From: Selaginella moellendorffii
Taxonomy: Eukaryota; Streptophyta; Lycopodiopsida; Selaginellales; Selaginellaceae
Assembly: GCF_000143415.4 (NCBI RefSeq)
Contig: NW_003314296.1
Span: 725,645 to 789,644, forward strand
Direction: 5' to 3'
DNA length: 64,000 nucleotides
Both the position numbers and the translations under genes were made by a program. Positions within the stretch are counted from its first letter, which is position 1, and each line of letters opens with the position of its first letter. Positions 11,518 through 20,597 of the stretch are shown piece after piece. Under the pieces are notes generated by a model. It saw only the letters and a list, made by a program, of their open reading frames with translations, had not been told where the DNA came from and did not search any database.

Positions 11518-12532
11518 TCAATACGGAAAGGCAAGGTATGTGCAACTGGTCGTTCTCCTTATTCCGATCTCCTGAAAGTGTTTTCGTTTTTTTTTTTTTT
11601 GTTTTTGTATTTGATTCAGATGGAAAGGAGGATACTTACTTCATGGCTTTCTGCTTTTAGATTCTCGTGTTGTGCGACGTCGTCATTCTTGGCAAATCTT
11701 CCTCGTACTCGAGGCCGACTGTCTGCCAGCGTTTTCCGACATGCATACTAAATAGTACAAGCGTAAGTAAGTAGTGGTTCTTGTGGAGTTCGTTTGTACC
11801 TTAATTTTCTTTTGAAAATTTCGTTCTGACCGTTTCTGCCTGTATCGCTCTAATTTTGCTTTTCTTTCCTCAGGAGTATATTTGTTTGCTTTCTCTTGGG
11901 AAGCCTTCGATCCGCCACTGTTGCAAGGGCTGTTCGACGGGCTGTTATCAGTACTCTGCAACACGGAAAAGTAAGATCAGCTTATCATTCTCATGATTTA
12001 AACTTACATCATCAGTTGCTGCAGTAATTCCTGCCAAGTTTGGCAAAGAAGGTGTTCTTCCTAGCAAGGACGGTTTTCTCAACGTTGAGGAGTCAAGAGG
12101 GGCATTTTGTGTGCAAGGTACGCTATGCCCAATTCCTGAAAGGAGTTGTCCTAACGAGTTCAAGCTCGTACTTCTGTGGACCAGATGTAGAGGCAGAGAT
12201 TGTGAAACAGACTGCGCCCTCGAGAGGAGTAAAGAATCTAGATCCGACATCAAATCCACTTCGTCAGTGGTAGTGCTACTCATGCTGGATGCTGTGTCAA
12301 GAATCCAGGGCCTGTGATCGACTACCTCGTCCTTGGCAGCCTTGGAGGGGGAATGCTGGGCCTTTTCCTGAGAATTCAAGTGAGTGCTAGATTCTACCTT
12401 GGCTTTACTTTCTTCGTCGTTATGATTCAATGCAGGATCCATGCTCATATTTTCTGCTATGCTATCCATGTCGAGAAACATTCCTACTTCGGTGGCAGGC
12501 TCAGCCTTGTAGAAAGACAAGTGAGTATCCAT
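11518..12532 (-). CDS. CCT-domain protein (CMF type, no B-box seen)
   Basis: Four exons on the minus strand: 12532-12008, 11955-11800, 11747-11640, 11571-11518, all phase 0; 843 nt, 280 aa. The CCT domain starts at about residue 200 (KYTPEERKAKLERYRQKRSE) and is completed across an intron by a YACRKTLADSRPRVRGRFAK segment. CCT domains carry a nuclear signal and contact NF-Y subunits or DNA in CONSTANS-like regulators. No B-box zinc finger or receiver domain is visible; the N-terminal 175 residues are Ser- and acid-rich. The last 18 codons are the least certain; reading on past exon 3 gives another short tail. Neighbours: tail to tail with the DDT gene, 210 bp apart. Confidence 0.82.
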
Positions 12533-12597
12533 TTTGCAATGTAAGAAACCTTTGCTTTCTCTTGCTGCCTCGATCTAAATTTTCCTCCTGTGGTCAG

Positions 12598-13175
12598 CTC
12601 AGCACCATTCGCTCCAAGCTAGCCTTCCTTTGATCAACACAAAAGCTGTAGCCTTGGGGCGATACTTTTTCGGAGAGAACAAGGAGACCTCATCGAGCAA
12701 GTTTTCTCGACGAAATCCCCGGCTGCTGGCCTGCAGTCTCGGAAAGGTTTGTAGCTGGCGACAGCCTCGGGCATCAAAGCCAGCGAAACTGGTAAGCAAG
12801 TAGATGCTGGTGATTGATGTCAAACAGTTCCAGCATTGCTAACATCAATGGCCGACCCACTCTCTCTCCCAGGCACTGTTCTTCAACACGGTCATCCGGG
12901 AGCTTGGAGGTCAAAACGAGCAAACACTGCGCACGGTGAAGCGCCATTTGTTCTCCATGTAAGGTACGTGTTTCATAGTTCCTTCGGAAATTCCATATTT
13001 GAGCTGGCAACCTTTTCGTAGGAGCTTTTGCGACAAGAAACTTAGCATGATCGAAGCCAGTAAGCTCGACTGCCATGACGAGGTGTGGGCGCGACTCCAA
13101 ATCCGGCATTTCGATCTGCAAGCAATTGAGGCAGCCGAAACTTTCGGCAAGTTTGAGAGGCGATCGTGTCGCTAA
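12598..13175 (+). CDS. Possible gene, 3' exons only, product not recognised
   Basis: Three plus-strand segments read through with good splice signals: 12598-12791 (or ending at 12746), 12873-12958 and 13022-13175 with TAA. The intron joining the last two (GTAAGG...TAG) restores one frame and gives a charged helical C-terminus with DEVWARLQIRHFDLQAIEAA. No start codon is found: the first segment has no ATG and is closed upstream by TAA at about 12585, so an upstream exon would have to lie antisense to the CCT gene. The opposite strand also has a 148-codon open frame, which weakens the case. No family recognised. Confidence 0.35.
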
Positions 13176-13384
13176 GAGGGACGATCGCGTGCTCGCGAGA
13201 GATGCTTTCTCGGCTTCCATAAAAGGAGCGAGAATTCACATCGTGATTTTGATTCTGGTGGCATCGCTCGGAGTCGCTAACCTTAAAATTAATTAATCAT
13301 CGTTCAAATATCCCGCTTAACATCTTCACCGTTAAATTGGACTAATCTCGGCCGTCCACTTCCCAGGAATTAGGGCGTCCAGCT

Positions 13385-14854
13385 ATGGCGGAAGTGGCGA
13401 AGCTCCGGCGCACAGTGTTCCAGCGTTTTCGCTGCTTCCCGAGCTGGTTGCAAAGGATCATCGCCAGGACGCTGGGCTGCAAGGTCCGCTTCCAGAAAAT
13501 CCTCGGCTGTGGATCTTTCAACCTCGTGATCGAGGCACTGCTGGATCGTCAAGAGGATGAGCAGCCACGCCGCGTCGCCATTCGAATCGGGCTCCCAGGC
13601 GAGCTCCGGGTGCCACTGCCGCTCGCAATGTCGGGCTACGCCGCGACGCTCTTCCTCGCGAGGCTGGATCTTCCCGCCGTGATCGCAGGGCCTGTCTACG
13701 TGGCACGTCCACCTCTGCCCTACTTACCACGTGGCCGCTCCCACTTCGCTGTCATGGGCGTCGCCGAGGGCGTCCCCGCCAGCAATGTGTGGAGCAAAGA
13801 CGCGACGCTGGCGTGGAAGAAGGCCGTGCTGGCTGACCTCGCCATGGTCACGCTCCAGCTCTATCGCCACCCGTTGGATTCGCTGGGCAGTATGGAGGTC
13901 TCGTCATCCGACGGCTCTCCGTGCGTGGGGAGAATGCTGCAAGGTGCCGTGAGCTTGGCAATGGAGCGCGGCATCGAAGTTGGCGAGCTCAGCCCCGGGC
14001 CTTACTCGTCGTGGGCGGAATACGCAAGGAACCAGATCGAGGGCTTCGTGTTGCTCTACGGGGATGATCCCAAGCACGGCAAATCCATCAGAGCCAATGC
14101 CAAGCTCGTGCTGGATTGGCTCGTGAACAAGTTCCAAGATCCTGCGGAGAATGACAATAAGTTCCACAAGTTCCAAGCTCTTGGGAAGAATGACATCAAG
14201 TTCCAAGATCTTGGGGAGAATGACAACAAGTTCTACCTTGTTCATCCCGAGTTTGGGCTCCCGCAAGTTCTGCTCGATCCAGATTCTGGGCATGTCACCA
14301 GCATTCTGGACTGGGATGGTGCCAAGACTGCGACGATCCACAGCCTTGCCGCTGGTTTCTACATGCCGGACTACTATTGGTATGACGATCCCGATGAAGA
14401 TGAGATGTGTGAGTTTTTCAAGCAGCAGCTGATCCAGGGAGGAGCGCCGGAGCTGGCCGAGCACTTGACACAAGAATCTCCTCAGCTCATTTTTGAGCAG
14501 CAAAGGCTTGGTAACAACGTGGGTGGCGTGGATAAGGTGCAGGCTGCATTGCGGAGCTTTTGCACGAGGTTGCAGGGACTGGGGATGATAGATCCCCAAG
14601 AACAAGTCGTGTGTAGCATCATCCAGCCTTGGAGCAAATCGTCGCGCTCTTCGTCATCGGCTTCTTCTGCTGCTTCATCATCGGCTTCTTTTGCTGCTTC
14701 ATCAGGCTCTTCTTCGCCAAAGGAAGAAGTTAAAGCACAAGAAGAAGACTGTGGGTCTTCCACGGAATCAAGTGAAGATGCTTCTTCTTCGTCTGAAGGA
14801 GAGGAAGAAACAAGTTCTGAGGAAGAGAAGGAAGGTGGCGAGTGTGTAGCTTAA
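13385..14854 (+). CDS. APH-like (aminoglycoside phosphotransferase fold) protein with altered catalytic loop
   Basis: Single exon, 489 aa. It has an N-lobe with LGCGSFNLV and VAIRI, resembling the glycine loop and beta-3 strand of APH/choline-kinase-like proteins as found in fungi, and a C-lobe with LVHPEFGLPQVLL then ILDWDGA. The usual HGD...N loop is changed: Asp to Glu and Asn to Gln; the later metal-binding Asp is kept. Between the lobes three near-repeats of KFQDxxENDNKF (about residues 250-282) form an insertion. The last 70 residues are a Ser-then-Glu tail of low complexity. APH-fold proteins phosphorylate small molecules or proteins, but the loop changes suggest weak or lost kinase activity. 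No intron and no targeting signal. Substrate unknown. Confidence 0.7.
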   Translation: MAEVAKLRRTVFQRFRCFPSWLQRIIARTLGCKVRFQKILGCGSFNLVIEALLDRQEDEQPRRVAIRIGLPGELRVPLPLAMSGYAATLFLARLDLPAVIAGPVYVARPPLPYLPRGRSHFAVMGVAEGVPASNVWSKDATLAWKKAVLADLAMVTLQLYRHPLDSLGSMEVSSSDGSPCVGRMLQGAVSLAMERGIEVGELSPGPYSSWAEYARNQIEGFVLLYGDDPKHGKSIRANAKLVLDWLVNKFQDPAENDNKFHKFQALGKNDIKFQDLGENDNKFYLVHPEFGLPQVLLDPDSGHVTSILDWDGAKTATIHSLAAGFYMPDYYWYDDPDEDEMCEFFKQQLIQGGAPELAEHLTQESPQLIFEQQRLGNNVGGVDKVQAALRSFCTRLQGLGMIDPQEQVVCSIIQPWSKSSRSSSSASSAASSSASFAASSGSSSPKEEVKAQEEDCGSSTESSEDASSSSEGEEETSSEEEKEGGECVA

Positions 14855-15166
14855 ATCTAAGCTGCTTATATATTCTAATAGTTTTGTAGCCATCACACTA
14901 AGGTTGGTATGTTTCTAGTTAGACAACTTGTCCAAATTAATATGGTTTTGTAGGGCAAAATAATACTTGTAATCCAAATATTAATGTGATTTTAAAGGCA
15001 AAATAATACTAAGCGACTTCACAAAATATTAATTGCAAATACAGTCTGTAAGTGCTCATGTTAAGAAAAACAAGGAACTGATAAAATAAAGCAACCAAAC
15101 TTTTGCAAACCTTACCAATAGAGACTCTTCTTCTCGATCTTTTCACAGCCATATCGATCTCACTGC
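14855..15166. other. 3' intergenic stretch between convergent genes
   Basis: AT-rich, with a short direct repeat of GGCAAAATAATACT at about 14954 and 14998. It presumably holds both 3' UTRs and polyadenylation signals. Nothing else seen. Confidence 0.5.
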
Positions 15167-17233
15167 TCACACCTTCCTGCCACCCCTCGGAGAAGACTGG
15201 CGCTTGTGAATCCCACGGTCCCGGACTTTCAAGTCGGCCTCCCACCTGGGACGAGAGTGAGGCCTCCGGCTATAGCGATCATCAAACTCCCTGTCCATTC
15301 TACTCTCCCCCGGAGAAGAAGGCCTTCGATCCCTGTGATGACCACCATGACCACCACCACCACCACCGTTCATATCGTGGATGCCAACGTCTCTCTCCCG
15401 GAATCCTCCCCTCTCCTGGGGATGCTGCTCCATGAACCTGGCGTCCATGGGTGGCATCCTGTCGTGAAATCCCCGCGGCATCATGCGGTCCCAGACCTGC
15501 GGAGGAGGTCCCAAGTCGATCATACCTCTGGACATGGGAGGCGGGCCGAGGACGCTGGGAGGCGGTAGAGCATCGTGAAATCCCCGCGGCGGAGGCGGCT
15601 CCATCGCAAAAGGGTGGCGAGGCCTCTGGCAGCTGTTACAGTTAGATCGACGAGCAAAGTTGAGATTCCCACACCTGGAAGAGAAAAAGAAAACAAAAAA
15701 CCACTGTGAGTCGAGGGAGCAAAAAGTAGAACACAAAGCTTTTGCTTACGTTGGCTCCGAGCAAATCCAGTCGCCCTCTCTTGGCACGATATTCGGATTG
15801 TTCCGAGGAGGCCCGTCGAATTCCCTCCTGTAAGGTGGCGAGCGATGGCCGCCGGGGCGATCAAACGGCGGAAGATCGACCGGACGACCTCGAGCTCTAC
15901 TGTCACGGTACCCCCGAGGACTTGTTCTTCCACCACCACCGCCGCCACCGCCGCCACCGCCACCGCCACCACCGCCGCCACCGCGGAAACCATCGTGCTC
16001 TACGTAGTGATCCGACCGCCTGTGACGAGAAACCGGGCTGGCCGCCTGGCCCCGGTGCAGACCAGCGGATACGTGAAGCTTCCGCCCTCTAAAGCTGTAG
16101 CCTGGCGAGCATGAGAAAAACGTTGGTTATCATCTAGCTAAACTTCCTTCCACACAAGAGCTTCGTGAGTATACCATGGAAGTGCTTAATCACTGCGTCC
16201 ACCGCATGCATATTCTCTACCACCACCTCTGCTTCCTTGGATCCTGTATCCTTGTTTTCATATATCTTGATCATGGGGAGCCTGGATCTGTGGTCGATCT
16301 GTGATAGCGAGATCATTCACCGGTGAGAGGAGGAATCTGAAACCATGAGCAGTACACCAAAACCACATTGACTAGTACCTTCACCCCAGCACCTTCTCCG
16401 AGTAACATTGCCACGGACCCCTCCCTGGCATCGTCTGGGAGATTGGAGATGTAAACCGCGTCACCGAATCCTGCAGTAGACATTGCTGAGCCCCGGACAC
16501 TGTTGTCAACCAAAAGATATGTGTGTTTATAGCACAGACACCACCACCACCACCACCACCACCACCACCACCACCACCACCATCACCACCACCACCCCAG
16601 GCAAGACGACCAACGAGAGAGACGACGCTTGGAACCTTGAGCCACCAGAGTTGTGCCGTGAAAACCCAATCTAGTTTCTCTTTTTCTCCAGATCTTCTCT
16701 CAGGCTATGCAAGCTCCAAGCCAAAGTGACCAGACTCGAGAGAAAAGAGTGGCGGCCAATGCAAAGGACTAGAGAAATCGAGACCACCTATATGCAAATT
16801 ACCAGGCATCCATTCGTCCTTCCAAGACTGCTATGCTTTCTTTCTTTCTTTCTTTTTTTCCTTTCCACCCATGAAGAAGAAGAAGATACCAGTGAAGAAG
16901 AAGAAGCAAACCTGAAGAACGGACTCTCTCCTCCCGCGGCTCATAGTGTGGCAAGCCATTCCGGGCGTGATGGTGAGGCATAGATCCCTGGAAACCATGG
17001 CCAATTTCTGCGGAGCTGGATCCGCCCTTGACGATGAGACTACTCAACCCTCGCCGCGGCTCCTTGTCTCTGTCCCCGCCGCCTCTCTCCAGATCCCTTT
17101 CCCTGCCGTTGCTCCTCTCTCCTCTATCCCACTCGCTGTGATTCCGGAAACCCCCGATCCGACCATCGCGCTTGTCCAGGCGCTCGTGTGGCGGCGCTCG
17201 CCTGAGATCGTAGCCGCCGTGGCGATCCCCCAT
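15167..17233 (-). CDS. TAF15/FUS-like RNA-binding protein (RRM, RanBP2 zinc finger, RGG/Gly-rich)
   Basis: Five exons on the minus strand: 17233-16912, 16470-16379, 16298-16175, 16101-15750, 15674-15167; 1398 nt, 465 aa. Order: Arg/Gly/Asp-rich N-terminus (1-107), an RRM at about 108-185 (AVYISNLP; LPMIKIYENKDTGSKEA), a run of about 18 glycines, then a RanBP2-type zinc finger with C293, C298, C309, C312 (DWIC...CGNLNFARR), and a Pro/Gly/Arg/His-rich tail. This layout is that of plant TAF15/TAF15b, linked to TFIID, splicing and stress granules; nuclear location is expected. Exon 3 could start at other AGs; the one chosen keeps the RRM frame and avoids a TGA. Intron 1 (440 bp) is unusually long here and carries a CAC repeat. 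Confidence 0.88.
16538..16597 (-). repeat. (CAC/GTG)n trinucleotide array in intron 1 of the TAF15-like gene
   Basis: About 19 CAC units with one CAT interruption. In my model it is intronic; read through it would give a His, Pro or Thr run on one strand or a Val, Gly or Trp run on the other. The array is likely polymorphic in length. Confidence 0.85.
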
Positions 17234-17499
17234 GGTAGTGGTAGCGAATCACAATGCCTGGGACAGAAATCCAGAGAAAGAGATCCACCAAGCCGGTACC
17301 CCGCGGCAAACCAGAGATTGACAACGCCTCCTAGTCGCAGCCGAGCTCCTAGCCGCGCGGTCGATCGATCTATCGCCTCCAAGCCCTAGCTAAGAACCTA
17401 CCAAGGAATCGAACCCTAGCTTTAGGGTTCGTCGTACCATTTTCGAATATGCCAAATTCAAAATTTAAAATAGTCTAGTTGGCAACTTCATCATTCATC

Positions 17500-17790
17500 C
17501 ACTCGAGCTCTTGGTAGATCTTCTCGCTCGATTCGATCCATCTTCTCGAGCTCCTGGTGGATCCTCTCGCTCGATTCAAACTTGCCAGCTTCATCCCCCC
17601 ACCTCGATCCATCCTCTGGAGCTCCTGGTGGATCTCCCTTCATCCCCCGCCTCGATCCCTCTCACAGCTTCATCCCCCGCCTCGATCCATCCTCTGGAGC
17701 TCCTGGTGGATCTTCTCGCCCAATTCAAGCTCGCACACTTCATCCCCCACCTCTCTCCATCCTCTCGAGCTCCTGTCCCTGTTCCTCTTT
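17500..17790 (-). repeat. Tandem repeat made of PPR C-terminal (E/E+-like) codons
   Basis: About five imperfect copies of a GGATCYACCAGGAGCTC block at irregular spacing (about 37-110 bp) overlap the last codons of the PPR gene and continue past its stop. On the minus strand the copies encode variants of EKIHQELQRMDR (also ERIHQELEKMDR and EKIYQELEWM), which resemble the end of an E+ motif. Only the first copy is inside the present reading frame. Confidence 0.75.
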
Positions 17791-20249
17791 CTCGAGCTCG
17801 CTGCGTCCTCAAATTCTCCACCCTCGGCGTAGATGCTCGACAGTGCTACGAAAGAGGAGGCAACGTAGGACGACGAGCTCGAGCCTGGATTTAAACCCAC
17901 CGCCTTCTCGACAACTCGTTTAGCTCGCGCGATATCTCCGTGCATTCGGCATGCCGCTAGGAACGTTGCCAGGATCACCGAGTTTGCTGGAACTGGCATC
18001 CCTGCTATGAACTTCTCCGCCTCCTCGAGCCAGCCGAGTCGTCCCAGAAGATCCACCATGCACCCGTAGTGTTCCACGCTCGGCTGGAGCTCGAAATCCA
18101 CCACGAGCGACGTGAAGTACTGCGCCGCTTCTTCGGTGAGGCCTCCGTGGCTGCATGCCGCGAGAGCGTTGACGAAAGTTACTTTGTCCACTGGGATGTC
18201 TTCCTGGAGCATCTCTCGGAAGAGCGTCACGGCCTCGATCGATCGCCCGTGCTGCGCGAACGCTGCCACCATGCTGTTCCAGGTGATGTTGTTTCGCAGC
18301 GGCAGCGACTCAAAGACGTCGAAAGCTTGCTGGAGAGTCCCACACTTTGCGTACATGTCGAGAAGAGCTGTTCCCACGAACACGTCTTTCTCGAGCCCGG
18401 CCTCGACTATTCGCTGGTGGACGGACTTCCCTTCTCGTAGCGATAAAAGCCCCGCACACGCGTTTAGCACTGTGATGTACGTGATCTTGTCCGGTTCCAT
18501 GTCCATCGTCTTGAAGAACTTCACGGCTTCCTCGTGTTGCTCATACTGGACGTAAGCCGAAAGCAAGCAGTTCCACAAGACCAGCCTCTTCTCTGGAATC
18601 CTGTCGAACAAGTCCCGAGCTTCTTCCAAGTATCCACACTTCCCGTACATGTTGACAAGTCCTGTGCCGAGTATTGGATCCAACTCGAGTCCCTGTTCCA
18701 CGATCCTCTCGTGAATTTTCTTCCCGGAGGTTATATCCTGTAAACTCGCGGCTGCGTTGGCGACCGTCATGAGAGTCACGTTGTCCGGTTTCACGTCTTT
18801 CATGAGGAAGAAGAGCTCCACCGACTGGCTCCAGAGACCCGAATGAGCGTAGCTGCCGATGATCGTGTTCCAGGATATCACGTCCCTGTGATCCATCTTG
18901 TCGAACACCTCCCGAGCATCTTGGAGGCTGCCGCATTTCCCATACATGTTGATCACCGCGTTCCTGACCATAAGAATGGAGTTTAGTCCGGATTCGCGAG
19001 CTCGATCATGGAAAACTTTACCGGTTTCTAGAGCTCCTTGGCTGCAGCAGGCCTCGAGCAGCGTTACAATGCTTACTCTGTCAGCTCGGACCCCTTCCAG
19101 ATCCATTCTCTTGAAAATTGCGTAAGCCTTCTCGTGCTGGCCTTGCAGAGAGTAAGCCGAGACGATGGTCGTCCAAGAAACGATATCTTTCTTCTCCAGC
19201 TCGTCGAAAACCTTCTGAGCTTCCGCAGGAGCTTCACACTTTGCGTACATGTTAAGGAGAGCGTTTGCCACGATGATCTCCTTCTCGAATCCACCTTGTT
19301 GACAGCAGAGATGAACGATCTTCCCATCTTCCAGAGCCGGCGAAGCGTTGCAGGCATGGAGCACCGTCACGCAGGTAACCTTCTCGGGCCTCACACCCTC
19401 GAGCTGCATGAGCCGAAAGATCATTCGAGCCTCTTGCATTTGCCCGAGCTCGCTATACGCACCAAGTATCGAGTTCCACGACACAACGTCGCGAGCTTTG
19501 ATCCCCTCGAAAGTCTCGCGAGCGTCTGGGATGCTGCGGCACCTGCCATACACACAGATTAGAGCATTGGTGAGAACCAGATCCAAAACGTTACCAGAGC
19601 TCGAGCAAAGATGGTGGAGAGCTCTTGCCTCGACGAGAAACTCCGGCCCCTGGAACGCGTTTAGGACCGTGAGGAGCGCAGCTCGATCAGGCCTGACGCC
19701 CTCTAGCTGCATTTGCCGGAAGAGCAGTAGAACCATTCGATCTTTCCCCCGGGACGAGTAGCTCGCCATCATCAAAGTCCACAGGACGACTCCGCGGTGA
19801 GCCAGGCGCTGGAAGACTCTCTCGGCCTCTGTCAAGCTCCCACACCGGAGATACATTTGGACGATGGGGCAGGCGAGAAGAGGATCCTGCTCCAGACCCT
19901 TGGAAACTATTTGCGCGTGGATTCGCTTCCCAGATTTCTCATCCGTGCACGATTGGAGAAGCCGGATCAAGGCGAAGCAATCGGTGGTGTCGAGGAGATC
20001 AAGCGCCTGGCTGTTTAGATCCGCGCCAGCGCCGGCGGCCCAGGAGGCGATCCCGCGGCCTCCTGGAGGGGCAAGAGCACTAAGAAAATATTCTTGTGGA
20101 TCGAAATGCTGCTCACCTCGCGGTTCCCAGCGATGAAATCTCCTGCTAGCGAGCACCTCCAGAAGATTTCTCGGGGAAATGTAGAGCACAGACGCGCCAA
20201 TATGCTTCCCGGGCCGCGAGAAGCGCCTCATTCCAGCGAGATCGCCCAC
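17670..20249 (-). CDS. PLS-class pentatricopeptide repeat protein with a degenerate E-type tail
   Basis: Intronless, 859 aa. The Arg-rich N-terminus fits organelle import. From about residue 90 there are PPR motifs in P-L-S order with typical signatures (MYAKCG, VVSWNSILGAYS, VRPEKVTCVTVLHAC), ending near LLGRLGWLEEAEKFI and a repeat with SSIYAEGGEFEDA. Such proteins bind single-stranded organellar RNA and, with E/DYW tails, direct C-to-U editing. Here the end is short: RGWREVGDEVCELELGEK then IHQELQRMDR and a stop, so an E-like region without a DYW deaminase. It would need a partner enzyme or has another role. The tail sits in a tandem repeat. It is divergent from the LRR kinase gene, with 348 bp between start codons. 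Confidence 0.92.
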   Translation of the reverse strand: MGDLAGMRRFSRPGKHIGASVLYISPRNLLEVLASRRFHRWEPRGEQHFDPQEYFLSALAPPGGRGIASWAAGAGADLNSQALDLLDTTDCFALIRLLQSCTDEKSGKRIHAQIVSKGLEQDPLLACPIVQMYLRCGSLTEAERVFQRLAHRGVVLWTLMMASYSSRGKDRMVLLLFRQMQLEGVRPDRAALLTVLNAFQGPEFLVEARALHHLCSSSGNVLDLVLTNALICVYGRCRSIPDARETFEGIKARDVVSWNSILGAYSELGQMQEARMIFRLMQLEGVRPEKVTCVTVLHACNASPALEDGKIVHLCCQQGGFEKEIIVANALLNMYAKCEAPAEAQKVFDELEKKDIVSWTTIVSAYSLQGQHEKAYAIFKRMDLEGVRADRVSIVTLLEACCSQGALETGKVFHDRARESGLNSILMVRNAVINMYGKCGSLQDAREVFDKMDHRDVISWNTIIGSYAHSGLWSQSVELFFLMKDVKPDNVTLMTVANAAASLQDITSGKKIHERIVEQGLELDPILGTGLVNMYGKCGYLEEARDLFDRIPEKRLVLWNCLLSAYVQYEQHEEAVKFFKTMDMEPDKITYITVLNACAGLLSLREGKSVHQRIVEAGLEKDVFVGTALLDMYAKCGTLQQAFDVFESLPLRNNITWNSMVAAFAQHGRSIEAVTLFREMLQEDIPVDKVTFVNALAACSHGGLTEEAAQYFTSLVVDFELQPSVEHYGCMVDLLGRLGWLEEAEKFIAGMPVPANSVILATFLAACRMHGDIARAKRVVEKAVGLNPGSSSSSYVASSFVALSSIYAEGGEFEDAASSRKRNRDRSSRGWREVGDEVCELELGEKIHQELQRMDRGGG

Positions 20250-20597
20250 ATTTCCTGGAGCGAAGAAAGAACCCTAGCTAAAACCCTCACGCAGAAAGCA
20301 TATTCGGTTTTTGAATAGTACCGCCAACGCCGTCAGTTTTTGTACGGATATTCCGTCAAGCTGGCGATGACATCCTAGTTCGCGTTGTCGGGGCTTTAGG
20401 GCTGGAGCACTCGCCCTGGCAATGGCGATCGCGGCGTTCTTGAGGTCTTGAGGTCAGTCGCAAGCTCTTACATTCTCGATTTCTGGCGCTCGCGGCTCCA
20501 AATTCCTCTTGGAAAGCTGCGGCATCGATCGATCCAAGATGCGGGAGCTTCCGATCCTGGCAGCTGCTGGAACAGGGGATTGCTGACATTCTTCCTT

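Noticed and set aside
13904..14605. A 233-codon minus-strand frame over the APH-like gene.
   Set aside because: The sense strand carries the kinase-fold motifs; this frame is a shadow.
15742..16114. Plus-strand frames rich in His, Thr, Ala and Arg over the TAF15-like gene.
   Set aside because: They mirror the Gly-rich tract of the minus-strand exon 4.
16483..16729. A Thr- or Pro-homopolymer protein on the plus strand.
   Set aside because: Only the CAC array keeps these frames open.
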